From: an uncultured Verrucomicrobiota bacterium
GTDB lineage: Bacteria; Verrucomicrobiota; Kiritimatiellia; RFP12; UBA1067
NCBI GenBank assembly: GCA_946631345.1
Contig: CAMPAA010000022.1
Location: 1 to 21,793, forward strand
Reading direction: 5' to 3'
Length of the DNA: 21,793 nt
Of the stretch, positions 12,662 to 21,694 are shown in pieces; position 1 is the first letter of the stretch; every line of letters begins with the position of its first letter. The notes beneath the pieces are model-generated. The model was not told where the DNA came from and did not search any database. It was given only the letters and a program-made list of their open reading frames with translations. Position numbers and translations under genes: made by a program.

Positions 12662-15600
12662 ATGGTCGCAAGGAATCTCAGCAGAAAACGAACCGTCGGC
12701 ATGTTTGCCGCAGCCATGGCTACGTTCACGGCAATGGCAATCCCCGCATGGGACGATCCGGCGAAAAACTCCGAGAACCGTCTTGAAGCACGCGCCTACC
12801 TGTCACCCGAAGGGTTCGAAATGTCGCTCAGCGGCACTTGGTCCTTCGCATGGGAGGGTAGCTCGGACGGACCTATCGCCACACGCGATCCCTCCGAGAC
12901 CGACACGCCTTTCACGATTGACGTACCGAGCTGCGCGGAGACGCGCGGGTGGGGCGTTCCGCACTACGTGAACATCCGCTACCCGCATCCGATGACGCCG
13001 CCGAAGATTGACCCGGCGTACAATCCGACAATGCTCTACCGCCGGAGCTTCACCCTGCCGGAAAGCTGGCGCGGGCGGCGTATCATTCTGCGCTTCGAGG
13101 GCGTGTCCTCCTGCTGCGAGATATGGCTAAACGGTCGCAAAGTCGGGTATTTCGAGGATGCGCGCCTGCCTTCGGAGTTCGACGTATCGGCGACCGTCGC
13201 GTTCGGCGGCGCGGCAAACACCCTCACCGCGCGCGTGCGCAAGTGGTGCGACGGCAGCTATGTGGAGGACCAGGACATGATACGCTACGCGGGAATCTTT
13301 CGCGACGTGAAGCTCTACGCCCCTCCAGCCGCAGGCATCCGCGACTTCACCTTCACCACAACCCCTGCAAACGCCTCCTACCGCGACTGGACGTGTTCCC
13401 TCTCCGTGGAAACCGACACTGGCGCGCCTGACGTAGCCGCCACCCTGCTCTGCGCCGACGGGCGGCAGGTTGGAGAGTTCAAACCTGTCGGAGAAATGGC
13501 TGGCGAGTTCCGCCTCAATCTCGCCGATGCCCGCGCATGGAACGACGAGGATCCCTACCTGTACACGCTTGAGCTGCGCTGCGGCGGCGATGTGCGGCGC
13601 GCGCAGGTGGGCGTGCGCGAGTGCAAGGTTGATGGAGGCCGCATCCTCGTCAACGGACGCCCCGTGAAGTTCAAGGGTGTGAACCGCCATGAGATGAACC
13701 CGGAGAACGGCTATACGCTGTCGTTCGCAGAGATGGAGCGCGACGTGCGCCTGATGCGCCAGAGCAACATCAACTGCGTCCGCATGGCACACTACCCAAA
13801 CGACCCGAGGATGTACGCGCTATGCGACCGTTACGGCCTCTACGTGATGAGCGAGGCGAACGTGGAGTCGCATGGCATCCGCTACGGCGCGGACTGCCTG
13901 CCCGAACGCCCAGAATGGCATGCGACGATGCTCGAGCGCAACCTGCGCCAGGTGCGCTTCTACCGAAACCACGCGAGCGTGGTGATGTGGTCGGTCGGCA
14001 ACGAGATGGGATGGGGCGCTGGCATAGAGAAGTGTTTCGCCGCAGTTAAGCGGCTCGACCCTACGCGCCCCTTCCACGGAGTGGGATGGATATCAGCGAA
14101 CGGGCGTTCTGGCGCATGGAACGACGCCTCCGACATGACCGGCGGCCAGTACATGTCGCTCGACGCCTTGCGCGAGCAGCTGAAGGACCCCCGCCCCCAT
14201 TTCCAGATGGAGTACGAATGCGCTATGGGCAACGGCATGGGCAACCTGAAGGAATACTGGGACCTCTTCTACGAAAGCGACAAGTTCTCCGGCGGCTGCA
14301 TCTGGGACTGGCTCGACCAGGCAGTGTGGATCGAGACCGACCGCATCGGCCCCGACGGGCGGCGCATCCGATTCCTCGGCTACGGCGGCGACCATGACGA
14401 GGAACCGAACGACGGCCCCTACTGCGCCAACGGCCTCGTGGACGCCCTATGCCGCCCTTCCGCCAAGCTGAACGAGGTCAAGCACGTGCAGCAGCCGGTC
14501 GAGGTGCGCTGCGACGATGCAACGTCAGGCAAGGCGGAGTTCCTCAACCGCTATGAGTTCACGTTCGCGGACGAGGCGCTGGACGGCGCATGGGAGCTGT
14601 TTGCGGATGGCAGGAAGGTTGATGGAGGCGCACTCGCAATCCCGCATGTTCCGCCGCGCAAGCATGGCGTGATCACGCTGCCGCGCCCATCTGCGGCACC
14701 AAACCCGGCCAAGGAACATTTCTACCGCGTCTCGTTCAGGCTGAAGCGTCCTACGGTATGGGCAAACGCCGGATTCGAGGTGGCCTGGAACCAGTTTGCC
14801 TACGGGAAGCGTCCCGCTGCGGCGGATTTGCGGACTGCTTGCGGCGGCGCATGCACCGTGAGCGAAGATGCGCGCTGCATCAGGGTGGTGGCGGGCGGCA
14901 CCACCGGAGTGTTCAGCCGCGCCACAGGAACTCTGCAAGAACTTTGCATGGGCGGCAAGACCATACTTGCGGATGACCCGGCAGGCGTAGTGCACGGTCC
15001 ACGCCTTGAAGTCGAACGTGCGTTCACCGACGCCGACGGGTGGATACGCAAACCCTTCATCGCCGCAGGGCTCTCGCAGCTATCCTTCCACCCCCGCCAG
15101 ATGACGGTGGAGCGCAACGGCGACGGCTCGGCGACCGTAATCGCGCCCGTGCGGATATCCGGCGCGAAGTCAGGCGGATTCGAGCACGTAGCGCGCTGGA
15201 CTTTCCGTGGTAACGGCTCCGTGCTCGCCGAGAACGAGATGACGCCATTCGGCAAGGTTCCGGCGCTGCCGCGCGTGGGCGTATCCATGCGGCTCGACGG
15301 AGCGCTTGAACGGATGCGATACTACGGGCGCGGCCCATGGGAGAACGCAATCGACCGCAACACGGGATGCGACATCGGCCTGTGGGATTCGACGGTGTCG
15401 GAGCAGTACGTGGACTACATCCGTCCGCAGGACTGCGGCGGCAAGACGGACGTGCGCTGGGTAGAGTTCACCGACGCCGCCGACGGGCGCGGCGTGCGCT
15501 TCTCGGATGCCGGCACGCCGTTCATGATGCAGGCCCTGCACTTCACGCGCGAGGATCTCGACAAGGCGCGCCACCGCCCTGGCGAGGTGCGGCAGTTCCG

Positions 15601-15757
15601 CCGTCTTGCGCCGCGCAGGGAGATATGCTTCACGCTCGACTGCCGTCAGACCGGCCTTGGATGCAACAACTGCGGCCCCATACCTCTGGAACGATACCGG
15701 TTCCAGGTGGAGCGCACTGCATGGAGGTTCGTCATCACACCCGTCAGCCGCCGCTGA
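12662..15757 (+). CDS. Secreted GH2 beta-galactosidase (LacZ-type)
   Basis: A 1031-residue exported glycoside hydrolase family 2 enzyme. A signal peptide (MFAAAMATFTAMAIPA region) is followed by the sugar-binding jelly roll (about 40-215, with YVEDQDMIRYAGIFRDVKLY) and an Ig-like domain (about 220-325). The TIM barrel then contains the acid/base E448 (MWSVGNEMGWG) and the nucleophile E517 in MEYECAMGNGMGN. The trailing CIWDWLDQAVW and the GGDHDEEPNDGPYCANGLV stretch match LacZ. The C-terminus holds the small beta-galactosidase domain (about 750-1025, with YYGRGPWENAIDRNTG). It is thus the long LacZ type rather than a short glucuronidase or mannosidase. GAGAGGAGAGG precedes the ATG. It is the only plus-strand gene and ends head-on against the SGNH esterase gene. 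It is likely periplasmic or surface-exposed and releases beta-linked galactose from a complex glycan; the exact glycan is unknown. Confidence 0.93.
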   Translation: MVARNLSRKRTVGMFAAAMATFTAMAIPAWDDPAKNSENRLEARAYLSPEGFEMSLSGTWSFAWEGSSDGPIATRDPSETDTPFTIDVPSCAETRGWGVPHYVNIRYPHPMTPPKIDPAYNPTMLYRRSFTLPESWRGRRIILRFEGVSSCCEIWLNGRKVGYFEDARLPSEFDVSATVAFGGAANTLTARVRKWCDGSYVEDQDMIRYAGIFRDVKLYAPPAAGIRDFTFTTTPANASYRDWTCSLSVETDTGAPDVAATLLCADGRQVGEFKPVGEMAGEFRLNLADARAWNDEDPYLYTLELRCGGDVRRAQVGVRECKVDGGRILVNGRPVKFKGVNRHEMNPENGYTLSFAEMERDVRLMRQSNINCVRMAHYPNDPRMYALCDRYGLYVMSEANVESHGIRYGADCLPERPEWHATMLERNLRQVRFYRNHASVVMWSVGNEMGWGAGIEKCFAAVKRLDPTRPFHGVGWISANGRSGAWNDASDMTGGQYMSLDALREQLKDPRPHFQMEYECAMGNGMGNLKEYWDLFYESDKFSGGCIWDWLDQAVWIETDRIGPDGRRIRFLGYGGDHDEEPNDGPYCANGLVDALCRPSAKLNEVKHVQQPVEVRCDDATSGKAEFLNRYEFTFADEALDGAWELFADGRKVDGGALAIPHVPPRKHGVITLPRPSAAPNPAKEHFYRVSFRLKRPTVWANAGFEVAWNQFAYGKRPAAADLRTACGGACTVSEDARCIRVVAGGTTGVFSRATGTLQELCMGGKTILADDPAGVVHGPRLEVERAFTDADGWIRKPFIAAGLSQLSFHPRQMTVERNGDGSATVIAPVRISGAKSGGFEHVARWTFRGNGSVLAENEMTPFGKVPALPRVGVSMRLDGALERMRYYGRGPWENAIDRNTGCDIGLWDSTVSEQYVDYIRPQDCGGKTDVRWVEFTDAADGRGVRFSDAGTPFMMQALHFTREDLDKARHRPGEVRQFRRLAPRREICFTLDCRQTGLGCNNCGPIPLERYRFQVERTAWRFVITPVSRR

Positions 15758-15759
15758 CG
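15742..15759. terminator. Shared hairpin holding both convergent stop codons
   Basis: CGTCAGC (15742-15748) and GCTGACG (15753-15759) form a perfect 7-bp stem with a 4-base CGCC loop. The plus-strand TGA (15755-15757) and the minus-strand TGA (15746-15744) lie symmetrically in the two arms, so the genes overlap by 14 bases. No U-tract is present on either side; a bidirectional transcript-end function is plausible but unproven. Confidence 0.5.
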
Positions 15760-17180
15760 TTGCTGCGGGCATCGATCTGGAACGGACCGGCGGGAAGCCC
15801 TACCTCGTTGTACAGCATCCCCTTCCAGGGTCTGGAGAACAGGTAGCGCAGCCGCTGAGGATGCGGAACCTCATCCGCCCACACCTCAAGCTCGGTGCCG
15901 TCGATCTGCCCGCGATACTCGACATGCGGGACATTCGCCAGCCGGCGCAGGTTGCCGAGCCTCGCCTTGAACCACCGTCCATCCGCGCCTGCAACCTCAA
16001 AGCCGAGGTGCGTCGTCTTCGCCGGGTCGCGGTGGAACGCCCAGTCGGGATCGTACACGCCCCAGCTCTTCACATGGTCGAACGATAGCATGAACCTGCC
16101 GCCGTCTATGCGCCACTTCGACAGCGTAGGCGAATCCGCGACGATGTCATAGCCGTAATCGCGGCGCAGGGCATGCAGGGCGAGGCGAAGCGCGACGACC
16201 TGCTTGTCGTTGGGATGGATGTCCGCAAGATTGCCCGCGTCGCATATGACAGCGAGCGCGGCGTAGGGATCCTCGGCCGCGAAGCGCGCCTGCTCGCACT
16301 GGATGTATGGAACGGTGGGCGAGCCCCACGGCGCAAGCTGGGCAAAGTAGATTGGCATTCGGGCATCTCCAAACGCCGCCCTCCAGCCGTCGATGAGCTG
16401 GTGCATCCTTGTGCAGTAGCTCTGCCACACTCCCTCGCCGGAGTTGGACTCGCCCTGGTACCAGATCATCCCCCTCACCGTGTATGGCACGATCGGCGCG
16501 ACCTTGCCGTTGAAGAGGCGGGAAGGAAGCTGGTGCGGAACGCCTGCGTGGCGCGGCTGAGGCGGCTCATGGCAGTTCGGGATCCATGTCTCGATGCAGG
16601 TCGCCCCGACCTGTGCGCAGAATATGCCGACCGGCACATCGAGGGTGCGTTCGAGAGTGAGCCCGAACCATGTGGCCACGGCCTTGGCCTGTCCGGAAAG
16701 GAGGAACTCCGGCTCGGCTGCGCGCCAGCGGATGCGTTCATCCTTCAGCGGAGTCTCCGATGCGGCGTTGTCGAGGTTGGCGGTGCGCATGTCGCGGCGA
16801 TGCGTGATCTGGCCCACGATGCCGCCGAGCCTGTCGCGCGCGCGCGGAGATTCGCCCCAGAGCGGGATGCCCATGTTGCTCTGGCCGGCGGCGATCCACA
16901 CCTCGCCCACTACAACGTCGGCCGCTGTTGCCGAACCGCTCTTCGCGGATGCCACAAGGGGCCGCCCAGATCGCGACGCCTTCAGCGGAGGAAGCGCCAA
17001 GCGCCAAGCGCCAGACGCATCAGCGGAAGTCTCGGCCCTGGCGCCACCGAATGTCACTGTCACAGATTCACCGGGTTCCGCCGTACCCCACACCGCTACC
17101 GCGCGTTCGCGCTGCAGCACGGCACCGTCAGTGAACGGCGCTGCCAGCCGCACCGCCGCAATCAACAAGGCAAGGTTCAT
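15744..17180 (-). CDS. Sialate O-acetylesterase-like SGNH carbohydrate esterase
   Basis: A 478-residue exported esterase of the sialate O-acetylesterase (SASA) family. A short signal peptide (about residues 1-14, LALLIAAVRLAAP) is followed by an N-terminal beta-domain typical of these proteins (FTDGAVLQRERAVAVWGTA, AVWG-type opening). The nucleophile is S101 in AAGQSNM, and the GIF-Q-GATCIETWIP block fits the family. IWYQGESNSGEG (about 239-250) provides the oxyanion region, and D320-x-H322 in LADIHPNDK the other triad residues. It removes acetyl groups from sugars; activity on sialic acid itself is not certain, since many family members act on acetylated xylan, pectin or other glycans. Its ATG overlaps the TGA of the DUF4091 gene (ATGA), so the two are co-translated. 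Confidence 0.9.
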   Translation of the reverse strand: MNLALLIAAVRLAAPFTDGAVLQRERAVAVWGTAEPGESVTVTFGGARAETSADASGAWRLALPPLKASRSGRPLVASAKSGSATAADVVVGEVWIAAGQSNMGIPLWGESPRARDRLGGIVGQITHRRDMRTANLDNAASETPLKDERIRWRAAEPEFLLSGQAKAVATWFGLTLERTLDVPVGIFCAQVGATCIETWIPNCHEPPQPRHAGVPHQLPSRLFNGKVAPIVPYTVRGMIWYQGESNSGEGVWQSYCTRMHQLIDGWRAAFGDARMPIYFAQLAPWGSPTVPYIQCEQARFAAEDPYAALAVICDAGNLADIHPNDKQVVALRLALHALRRDYGYDIVADSPTLSKWRIDGGRFMLSFDHVKSWGVYDPDWAFHRDPAKTTHLGFEVAGADGRWFKARLGNLRRLANVPHVEYRGQIDGTELEVWADEVPHPQRLRYLFSRPWKGMLYNEVGLPAGPFQIDARSNVSGG

Positions 17181-19801
17181 TTGCCGCTCCCCTCTATACG
17201 TTCAGCCATGCCGTCACGCCACCCGTAGTGGACTGACGCCGACACATTGAAGTTCGTTACGGAATCGACGATGGCGGCGGGAACGTCCGGCCACCTGCCC
17301 GTGCGTTCGGCGAGCAGCTTCGCGTAGGCGTAATCCTCCAGCCCATCGCGGAAGTTGTAGAGACGCACAGTCTCCAGCGGGCGGCCGCCAGGCCCGACGG
17401 CCGTCCAGCTGCCGTCTCCGTTGTACATGTTGCCCACGCGCCCCCAGCTGAACGGATCCCAGTCGGTGTATGGCCCCTTCTCGATCGGCTTGTTCCGGCG
17501 CCAGATTGCGGTTTGATAGTAGAGGAACCCTTCCGGACGGTACTTCACGGTCTGCGCGCCCATGAGGCTGCGCGGCTCGATCCCCTCGCACTCCACGAAG
17601 AAGTTGGCGTATGGGGCATGCGGCACGCAGGCGAGATACCACCATACGTGCCGCCCGTTCGCGCGCGCCTTCTCCGCCTGGGCGAGACTGTACTTAGTGG
17701 TGTCGGGAGTGAAGATGTCGATATCCGCCAGCTGCCCGCTTTCGCCGTAGGTGTAGTCGTAGCAGGTGGTAGAGATCGGCACTCCAGGGTACATCCTCTT
17801 CAGGCGCGACAGCGTAAGGCGCATCGCCGGGAAATGGTTGCTTGGGCATTCGTCCATGCCGTAGATGTAGGCGTGGTCCAGCAGGCCGAGCTCCTTCGCG
17901 CGTGAATAGGCGGCGTCAAACGAGGGCTTGCGATCCTTCATCCAGCTGCGCTCTGCATCCGGACTGCGCATGAAGTCAGTCCAGTATCCGAGGTTGAAGC
18001 GGTTGAGCCGCCCCTCGCGCTTGAGCCGCTCAAGCTGCGCAAAGCGCGGAGTCTCGTATGCATACAGCGAATCGATCGTTATGAAATGGTCGGCGAGATA
18101 GTCCGCCCACTCGTCGAGGCGCGACTCCACCGCCGCCTTGCATGGGCTTGCGGAATCCACATGGAACGTCACGGCCAGGGGCAGAGGCGGCTCTTTGGGC
18201 AGCGTGAAGTCCCACACCTTCACGCGGAACGGGTAGGATGCCGTTCGCTTCTGCGGAGCATCGCAGGATACGGTCACCACACCAGAGTACATCCCGGCAG
18301 GTTGATCTCGCGGACACGACACGTCGATCCAGAAGCTCTGCACGGTCGCCGGCTTCACATCGGCGGCATCAAGGAAGTCGAGTATTGGATCGGGATACCA
18401 GCCGGGATCCGCGCGCCGCACGAGCCTGCGGTAGCCAGGCGCTTCGTTGGTTGCCACGTTGTATCCGACCTTGTAGCGCGGCAGGCCGCGCGTGCGCACA
18501 TAGCCCGTGACGCCGACCATAACGTTTGAAGGGCCGAGGCGTGGGGCTTCCGATCCTGCGCCTTCAAGCTTCAGGCCGGATATGCGCACGCGCACGTTCC
18601 CGAGCGTTTCAACGCCAGCATTGCCCACAAGCACCTGCACTCCTTCATGCTCGCCGCGAGCCAGCTTCACGCCCAAGCCGCCGGCGATTGGGCGCGCGAA
18701 CGGCATCGGCCTGTCTGGACGAATCTTGTCCATCGTTGTCGCCTGGCCGATGCGCATGTCGCCAAGAGCGGTAAGCCCGTCCATTGCTGCACGTCGCTCT
18801 GCCGCCCGCTTCTCCTCCCACGCCGCGCGGCGGGCGGCGACGGCCGGCGGCACAGCAAGCGGCGGCGGCAGCTCAGCGCCGCGCTTCAGGAGCAACACAC
18901 GGGCGATTTCGTAGTGCGGATGCTCTGCGTTGCCGGTGAAGATGTACAGTTCCTTTATGCGGCGCAGGACGCACGTCGTCACCTGCCCCGTCAACGGAAC
19001 CGTCCAGCGGTACACGCCGAATGGACCCGGCGTGAACTCGCCCATTATCCAGTCCTCCTGGGAGTTCTTCGTCCAGAAATCCTTCACGTAGACCATCAGC
19101 TTGTCGCCGCCCACATCGTGCGACACGACGTCAACAACCAGCCTGTCGCCCGCGCTCCAGTCCGTGCCGCCGTCAAATCTCCATGCGACGGACGCATAGC
19201 GTGGACCGCCCTGCCCATGCGGCTTTGCATGGATAGTCTTGCCGCCTGCGACCTCCACGGCATCCGGCGCATCCCACAGCGGAACCACGGCAAGGCTGCG
19301 CGGCTGCATTTTCTCCGCGATCCTGCGCCCGTGCCCCTCCCATGCGAAGTCGGTCACGGCCCATGAAGCGTTGCAGAGGAAGAGCGCCTTGCGGCCATCC
19401 GCCGCCTGCCACACTGCATGGTGGATGCGCGGATGCGACTCAAGGTTTGGCAGACCGTTCATCCGCACAACGCGCCAGCGATGCGCGGAAAGCTTTCCGC
19501 CTTCGGCGATGCGCTTGCCGTCCGAGAGGAAGTCGGCGTTGGCCTCGAAGAACTTTGCCGCCGTGCGGTAGAACCGCCACGCATCCTTCCGTGCGCCTGC
19601 GCGCGCCGGATCGTCCGCTTTCAGGTAGTTGAACGCCGGGGCCCGGCCAAATATCAAGGCCTCCGCAAGCTCGTCCGCGAACTCGCCCAACCATGCGTCA
19701 ACGAACGGGAACTCGTTCTCCGGGATCGAGAAGTCGATGCGCGGCGCGTCCGCCGCCAGACATGGCACGGCCAGGATGAGGAGGGCCAGCCGCGCGATCA
19801 T
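17177..19801 (-). CDS. Secreted DUF4091 / GH123-like protein
   Basis: An 874-residue exported protein with a signal peptide ending LAVPCLAADA. The C-terminal half (about 375-860) is a DUF4091/GH123-type barrel. The Asp-Glu pair D650-E651 in IYGMDECPSN sits where GH123 N-acetylgalactosaminidases place their substrate-assisted catalytic pair, and HVWWYLACVPHAPYANFFVE is the usual late motif. Residues about 175-325 look like a beta-sandwich carbohydrate-binding domain. Residues about 328-352 are a charged, probably helical linker. The N-terminal 20-170 (VWQAADGRKALFLCNAS) resembles the tail of a different, larger glycosidase family; see findings. It overlaps the genes on both sides by ATGA. Activity on N-acetylgalactosamine-containing glycans is possible, but many DUF4091 proteins are uncharacterised. 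Confidence 0.82.
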   Translation of the reverse strand: MIARLALLILAVPCLAADAPRIDFSIPENEFPFVDAWLGEFADELAEALIFGRAPAFNYLKADDPARAGARKDAWRFYRTAAKFFEANADFLSDGKRIAEGGKLSAHRWRVVRMNGLPNLESHPRIHHAVWQAADGRKALFLCNASWAVTDFAWEGHGRRIAEKMQPRSLAVVPLWDAPDAVEVAGGKTIHAKPHGQGGPRYASVAWRFDGGTDWSAGDRLVVDVVSHDVGGDKLMVYVKDFWTKNSQEDWIMGEFTPGPFGVYRWTVPLTGQVTTCVLRRIKELYIFTGNAEHPHYEIARVLLLKRGAELPPPLAVPPAVAARRAAWEEKRAAERRAAMDGLTALGDMRIGQATTMDKIRPDRPMPFARPIAGGLGVKLARGEHEGVQVLVGNAGVETLGNVRVRISGLKLEGAGSEAPRLGPSNVMVGVTGYVRTRGLPRYKVGYNVATNEAPGYRRLVRRADPGWYPDPILDFLDAADVKPATVQSFWIDVSCPRDQPAGMYSGVVTVSCDAPQKRTASYPFRVKVWDFTLPKEPPLPLAVTFHVDSASPCKAAVESRLDEWADYLADHFITIDSLYAYETPRFAQLERLKREGRLNRFNLGYWTDFMRSPDAERSWMKDRKPSFDAAYSRAKELGLLDHAYIYGMDECPSNHFPAMRLTLSRLKRMYPGVPISTTCYDYTYGESGQLADIDIFTPDTTKYSLAQAEKARANGRHVWWYLACVPHAPYANFFVECEGIEPRSLMGAQTVKYRPEGFLYYQTAIWRRNKPIEKGPYTDWDPFSWGRVGNMYNGDGSWTAVGPGGRPLETVRLYNFRDGLEDYAYAKLLAERTGRWPDVPAAIVDSVTNFNVSASVHYGWRDGMAERIEGSGK

Positions 19802-21579
19802 TTGTCGAATATCCGACGGTGGTTCATGAACTCGCCGATGCGGTCAAGCCATGTGTAGCTGCCCGTGCCTGGCGCCGCCGACTTCTGGAAACAGTGCTTG
19901 CGCGTGGCGAGCGTGTGGAGGTCGCACTGCACACCCATGCGGCGCAGCTGCTCCCAGCACTTCACGGAGTTCATGGCAGCCCAGCCATCCGCATCGCCGT
20001 GGATGAACAGGATCGGGCAGGTGTCGGGATCGAACGCAAACTCAGGCACCAAGCGTGCTGAGTCCTCGTTGCCGCCATTGGAGTTGGGACGCTCCGCGCC
20101 ATCGGTCAGCGCATATGCCGGATATATTGCGACAGCCCACTGCACGTTGCACGGCTGCTTGTCGATGGCGTCGATAGGCCAATAGGAGCGGCTGCGGGAA
20201 GACGTAGCGCCCATGAGCGTGAGATGGCCGCCTGCGGAGGAGCCCATTATGCCGATGCGGTTCGGATCAAGCCCCTTGGCAGGTGCCTTGGCGCGCACGA
20301 TGCGAATGGCGCGCTGGAGATCCTGCCACGCCGTGGTATGCTTGGCGAGGCCGTTCAGCGGACGCGGAGTGCGGTATTTCATCGTGACGACGGCCATGCC
20401 TTTCGCGTTGAGGTAGCGGCGCGCAGGGGCGACCTCGAAGCCGTCTGGGCCGTTGCCCATGTAGCTGCCGCCGGAGTATATGATCTGTATGGCCGTGGTC
20501 TTGAGCTCCTTCGGCATGTGCCACTCGATGTATGGCGTGCACTGGTTGGTCTGGACGTCTGGCATCTTGCCTTCCGGCCATACCATCTCGCGTTCGTACG
20601 AGGCGCGGGCATCGTCGTTAGGGAAGCGCGCCATAAGGTCCTCCTCCTTGCCGAGGAGCCCGTCGAAGTTCATCTGCCTGATGAACTCGGCGGCTCGGCC
20701 GAACCAGTTGTCGTAGCCGGCGGCCCTGTCGTCCATTCCGTCCTTGCCGAAGAAGCCGTGGTTGCGGTCGGCGAAAAGGTGCAGCTCGGCGGGTATCTTC
20801 ATGCGGCGCAGCTGGCGGTACACCATTGTCGAGGCGTTGGGCGAGTAGAGGTCGATGCCGCCGTGGAACATGCACATCGGGCATGTCTTGGCGTCGAACT
20901 TGAAGCAGGAGTCGAGCTCCACGTCGATCGCGTCGCCATTGCGCGTGTTGGGAGTGCCGATGCCGTCGGTAAGCGCATAGGCGATGGCGCAGGTGACCGC
21001 CCAGTTGATGTGGCACGGCACAGTCGAATCGAGCGAATCGACCGGCGCATAGGCCGGGGTCTGCGAGCTCGTGGCCAGAAGCGTGGCGAGATGGGATCCG
21101 GCGGACATCGAGATCGTTCCGATCTTCTCCGGGTTGAATCCGCGCTTCGCGGCCTGCGAGCGGACGAGGCGCACGGCGCGCTGGCCGTCCTCCCATGCCG
21201 TCTGATGGATCGGCAGGCCTTTCGGACGCGGAGTGCGGTAGGTGAGCGACACGCATGTGACTCCGATGCCGGTGAGTTTCCGGCGCCACTGCTCCACCAG
21301 CCCCACGTCGCAGCAGCTGTTGTATCCGCCGCCGGAAATGAGTATCATGCAGATGTCGGTCTTCGCGTCCGCCGCCGGCGGGTCGAACCAGTCGAGGTAG
21401 GGGCGGCGGAAATCGTCGGCCTTGTAGCCTGGAGCCTTCACCTCTGCCGTCGTCGCGCCTATCTGGTGAGACTGTGCGTCGGGCATCTTGCCTTCCGGCC
21501 AGATGTACTCGCGCTCCGTCGCCGCAAACGCCGCCGTGACGGCGAAAACGGCCGCCGCAAAAAAGATGTTTCTGTTCAT
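19798..21579 (-). CDS. Secreted tandem alpha/beta-hydrolase esterase (two catalytic copies)
   Basis: A 593-residue exported protein built from two homologous alpha/beta-hydrolase domains of the acetyl-xylan-esterase/BD-FAE type. The start is the ATG at 21579, with AAGGAG 8 bases before it; an in-frame TTG two codons earlier is less likely. Copy 1 (about 22-305) opens with YIWPEGKMPDAQ, and copy 2 (about 328-590) with MVWPEGKMPDVQ. Each has the oxyanion region (ISGGGYN / YSGGSYM), a nucleophile elbow (S159 in SMSAGSH; S448 in GSSAGGH), an acid in FHGGIDLYSP or IHGDADGWA, and a late histidine (RNHGFFG / RKHCFQK). Both therefore look catalytically complete. First gene of a three-gene operon, overlapping the DUF4091 gene by ATGA. 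The substrate is probably an acetylated or feruloylated glycan, by inference. Confidence 0.88.
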   Translation of the reverse strand: MNRNIFFAAAVFAVTAAFAATEREYIWPEGKMPDAQSHQIGATTAEVKAPGYKADDFRRPYLDWFDPPAADAKTDICMILISGGGYNSCCDVGLVEQWRRKLTGIGVTCVSLTYRTPRPKGLPIHQTAWEDGQRAVRLVRSQAAKRGFNPEKIGTISMSAGSHLATLLATSSQTPAYAPVDSLDSTVPCHINWAVTCAIAYALTDGIGTPNTRNGDAIDVELDSCFKFDAKTCPMCMFHGGIDLYSPNASTMVYRQLRRMKIPAELHLFADRNHGFFGKDGMDDRAAGYDNWFGRAAEFIRQMNFDGLLGKEEDLMARFPNDDARASYEREMVWPEGKMPDVQTNQCTPYIEWHMPKELKTTAIQIIYSGGSYMGNGPDGFEVAPARRYLNAKGMAVVTMKYRTPRPLNGLAKHTTAWQDLQRAIRIVRAKAPAKGLDPNRIGIMGSSAGGHLTLMGATSSRSRSYWPIDAIDKQPCNVQWAVAIYPAYALTDGAERPNSNGGNEDSARLVPEFAFDPDTCPILFIHGDADGWAAMNSVKCWEQLRRMGVQCDLHTLATRKHCFQKSAAPGTGSYTWLDRIGEFMNHRRIFDK

Positions 21580-21620
21580 CCGCAATTCTCCTTGTGTTTC
21601 TTGATGTGGAATTGGCGGTA

Positions 21621-21626
21621 ATTATA
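21621..21626 (-). promoter_or_regulatory. Extended -10 promoter of the esterase operon
   Basis: On the minus strand TGGTATAAT gives a perfect -10 (21626-21621) with the TGn extension. No recognisable -35 is seen at 15-19 bases. The expected start lies about 35 bases before the esterase ATG at 21579. Confidence 0.6.
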
Positions 21627-21655
21627 CCACACCTTTTGGATTGAGCGCCTGAAAC

Positions 21656-21686
21656 GGGAGGGCGCGTGTCCCCACGCGCCGCTCCC
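21656..21686 (-). terminator. Strong hairpin after the right-edge gene (REP-like)
   Basis: GGCGCGTG (21661-21668) and CACGCGCC (21673-21680) form a perfect 8-bp stem with a 4-base loop. It is extended by GGGAG/CTCCC (21656-21660 with 21682-21686) across one bulged base. It lies 9 bases after the TAA of the minus-strand gene at the right edge. No U-tract follows, only GTTTC. The motif GCGTGGGGACA recurs at 257-267, so it may be a repeat element as well as a transcript end. Confidence 0.55.
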
Positions 21687-21694
21687 ATCCCCCC

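Noticed and set aside
20224..21621. 465-codon open frame on the plus strand
   Set aside because: It is the antisense shadow of the tandem esterase and even repeats its internal duplication in mirrored form, as expected for a shadow.
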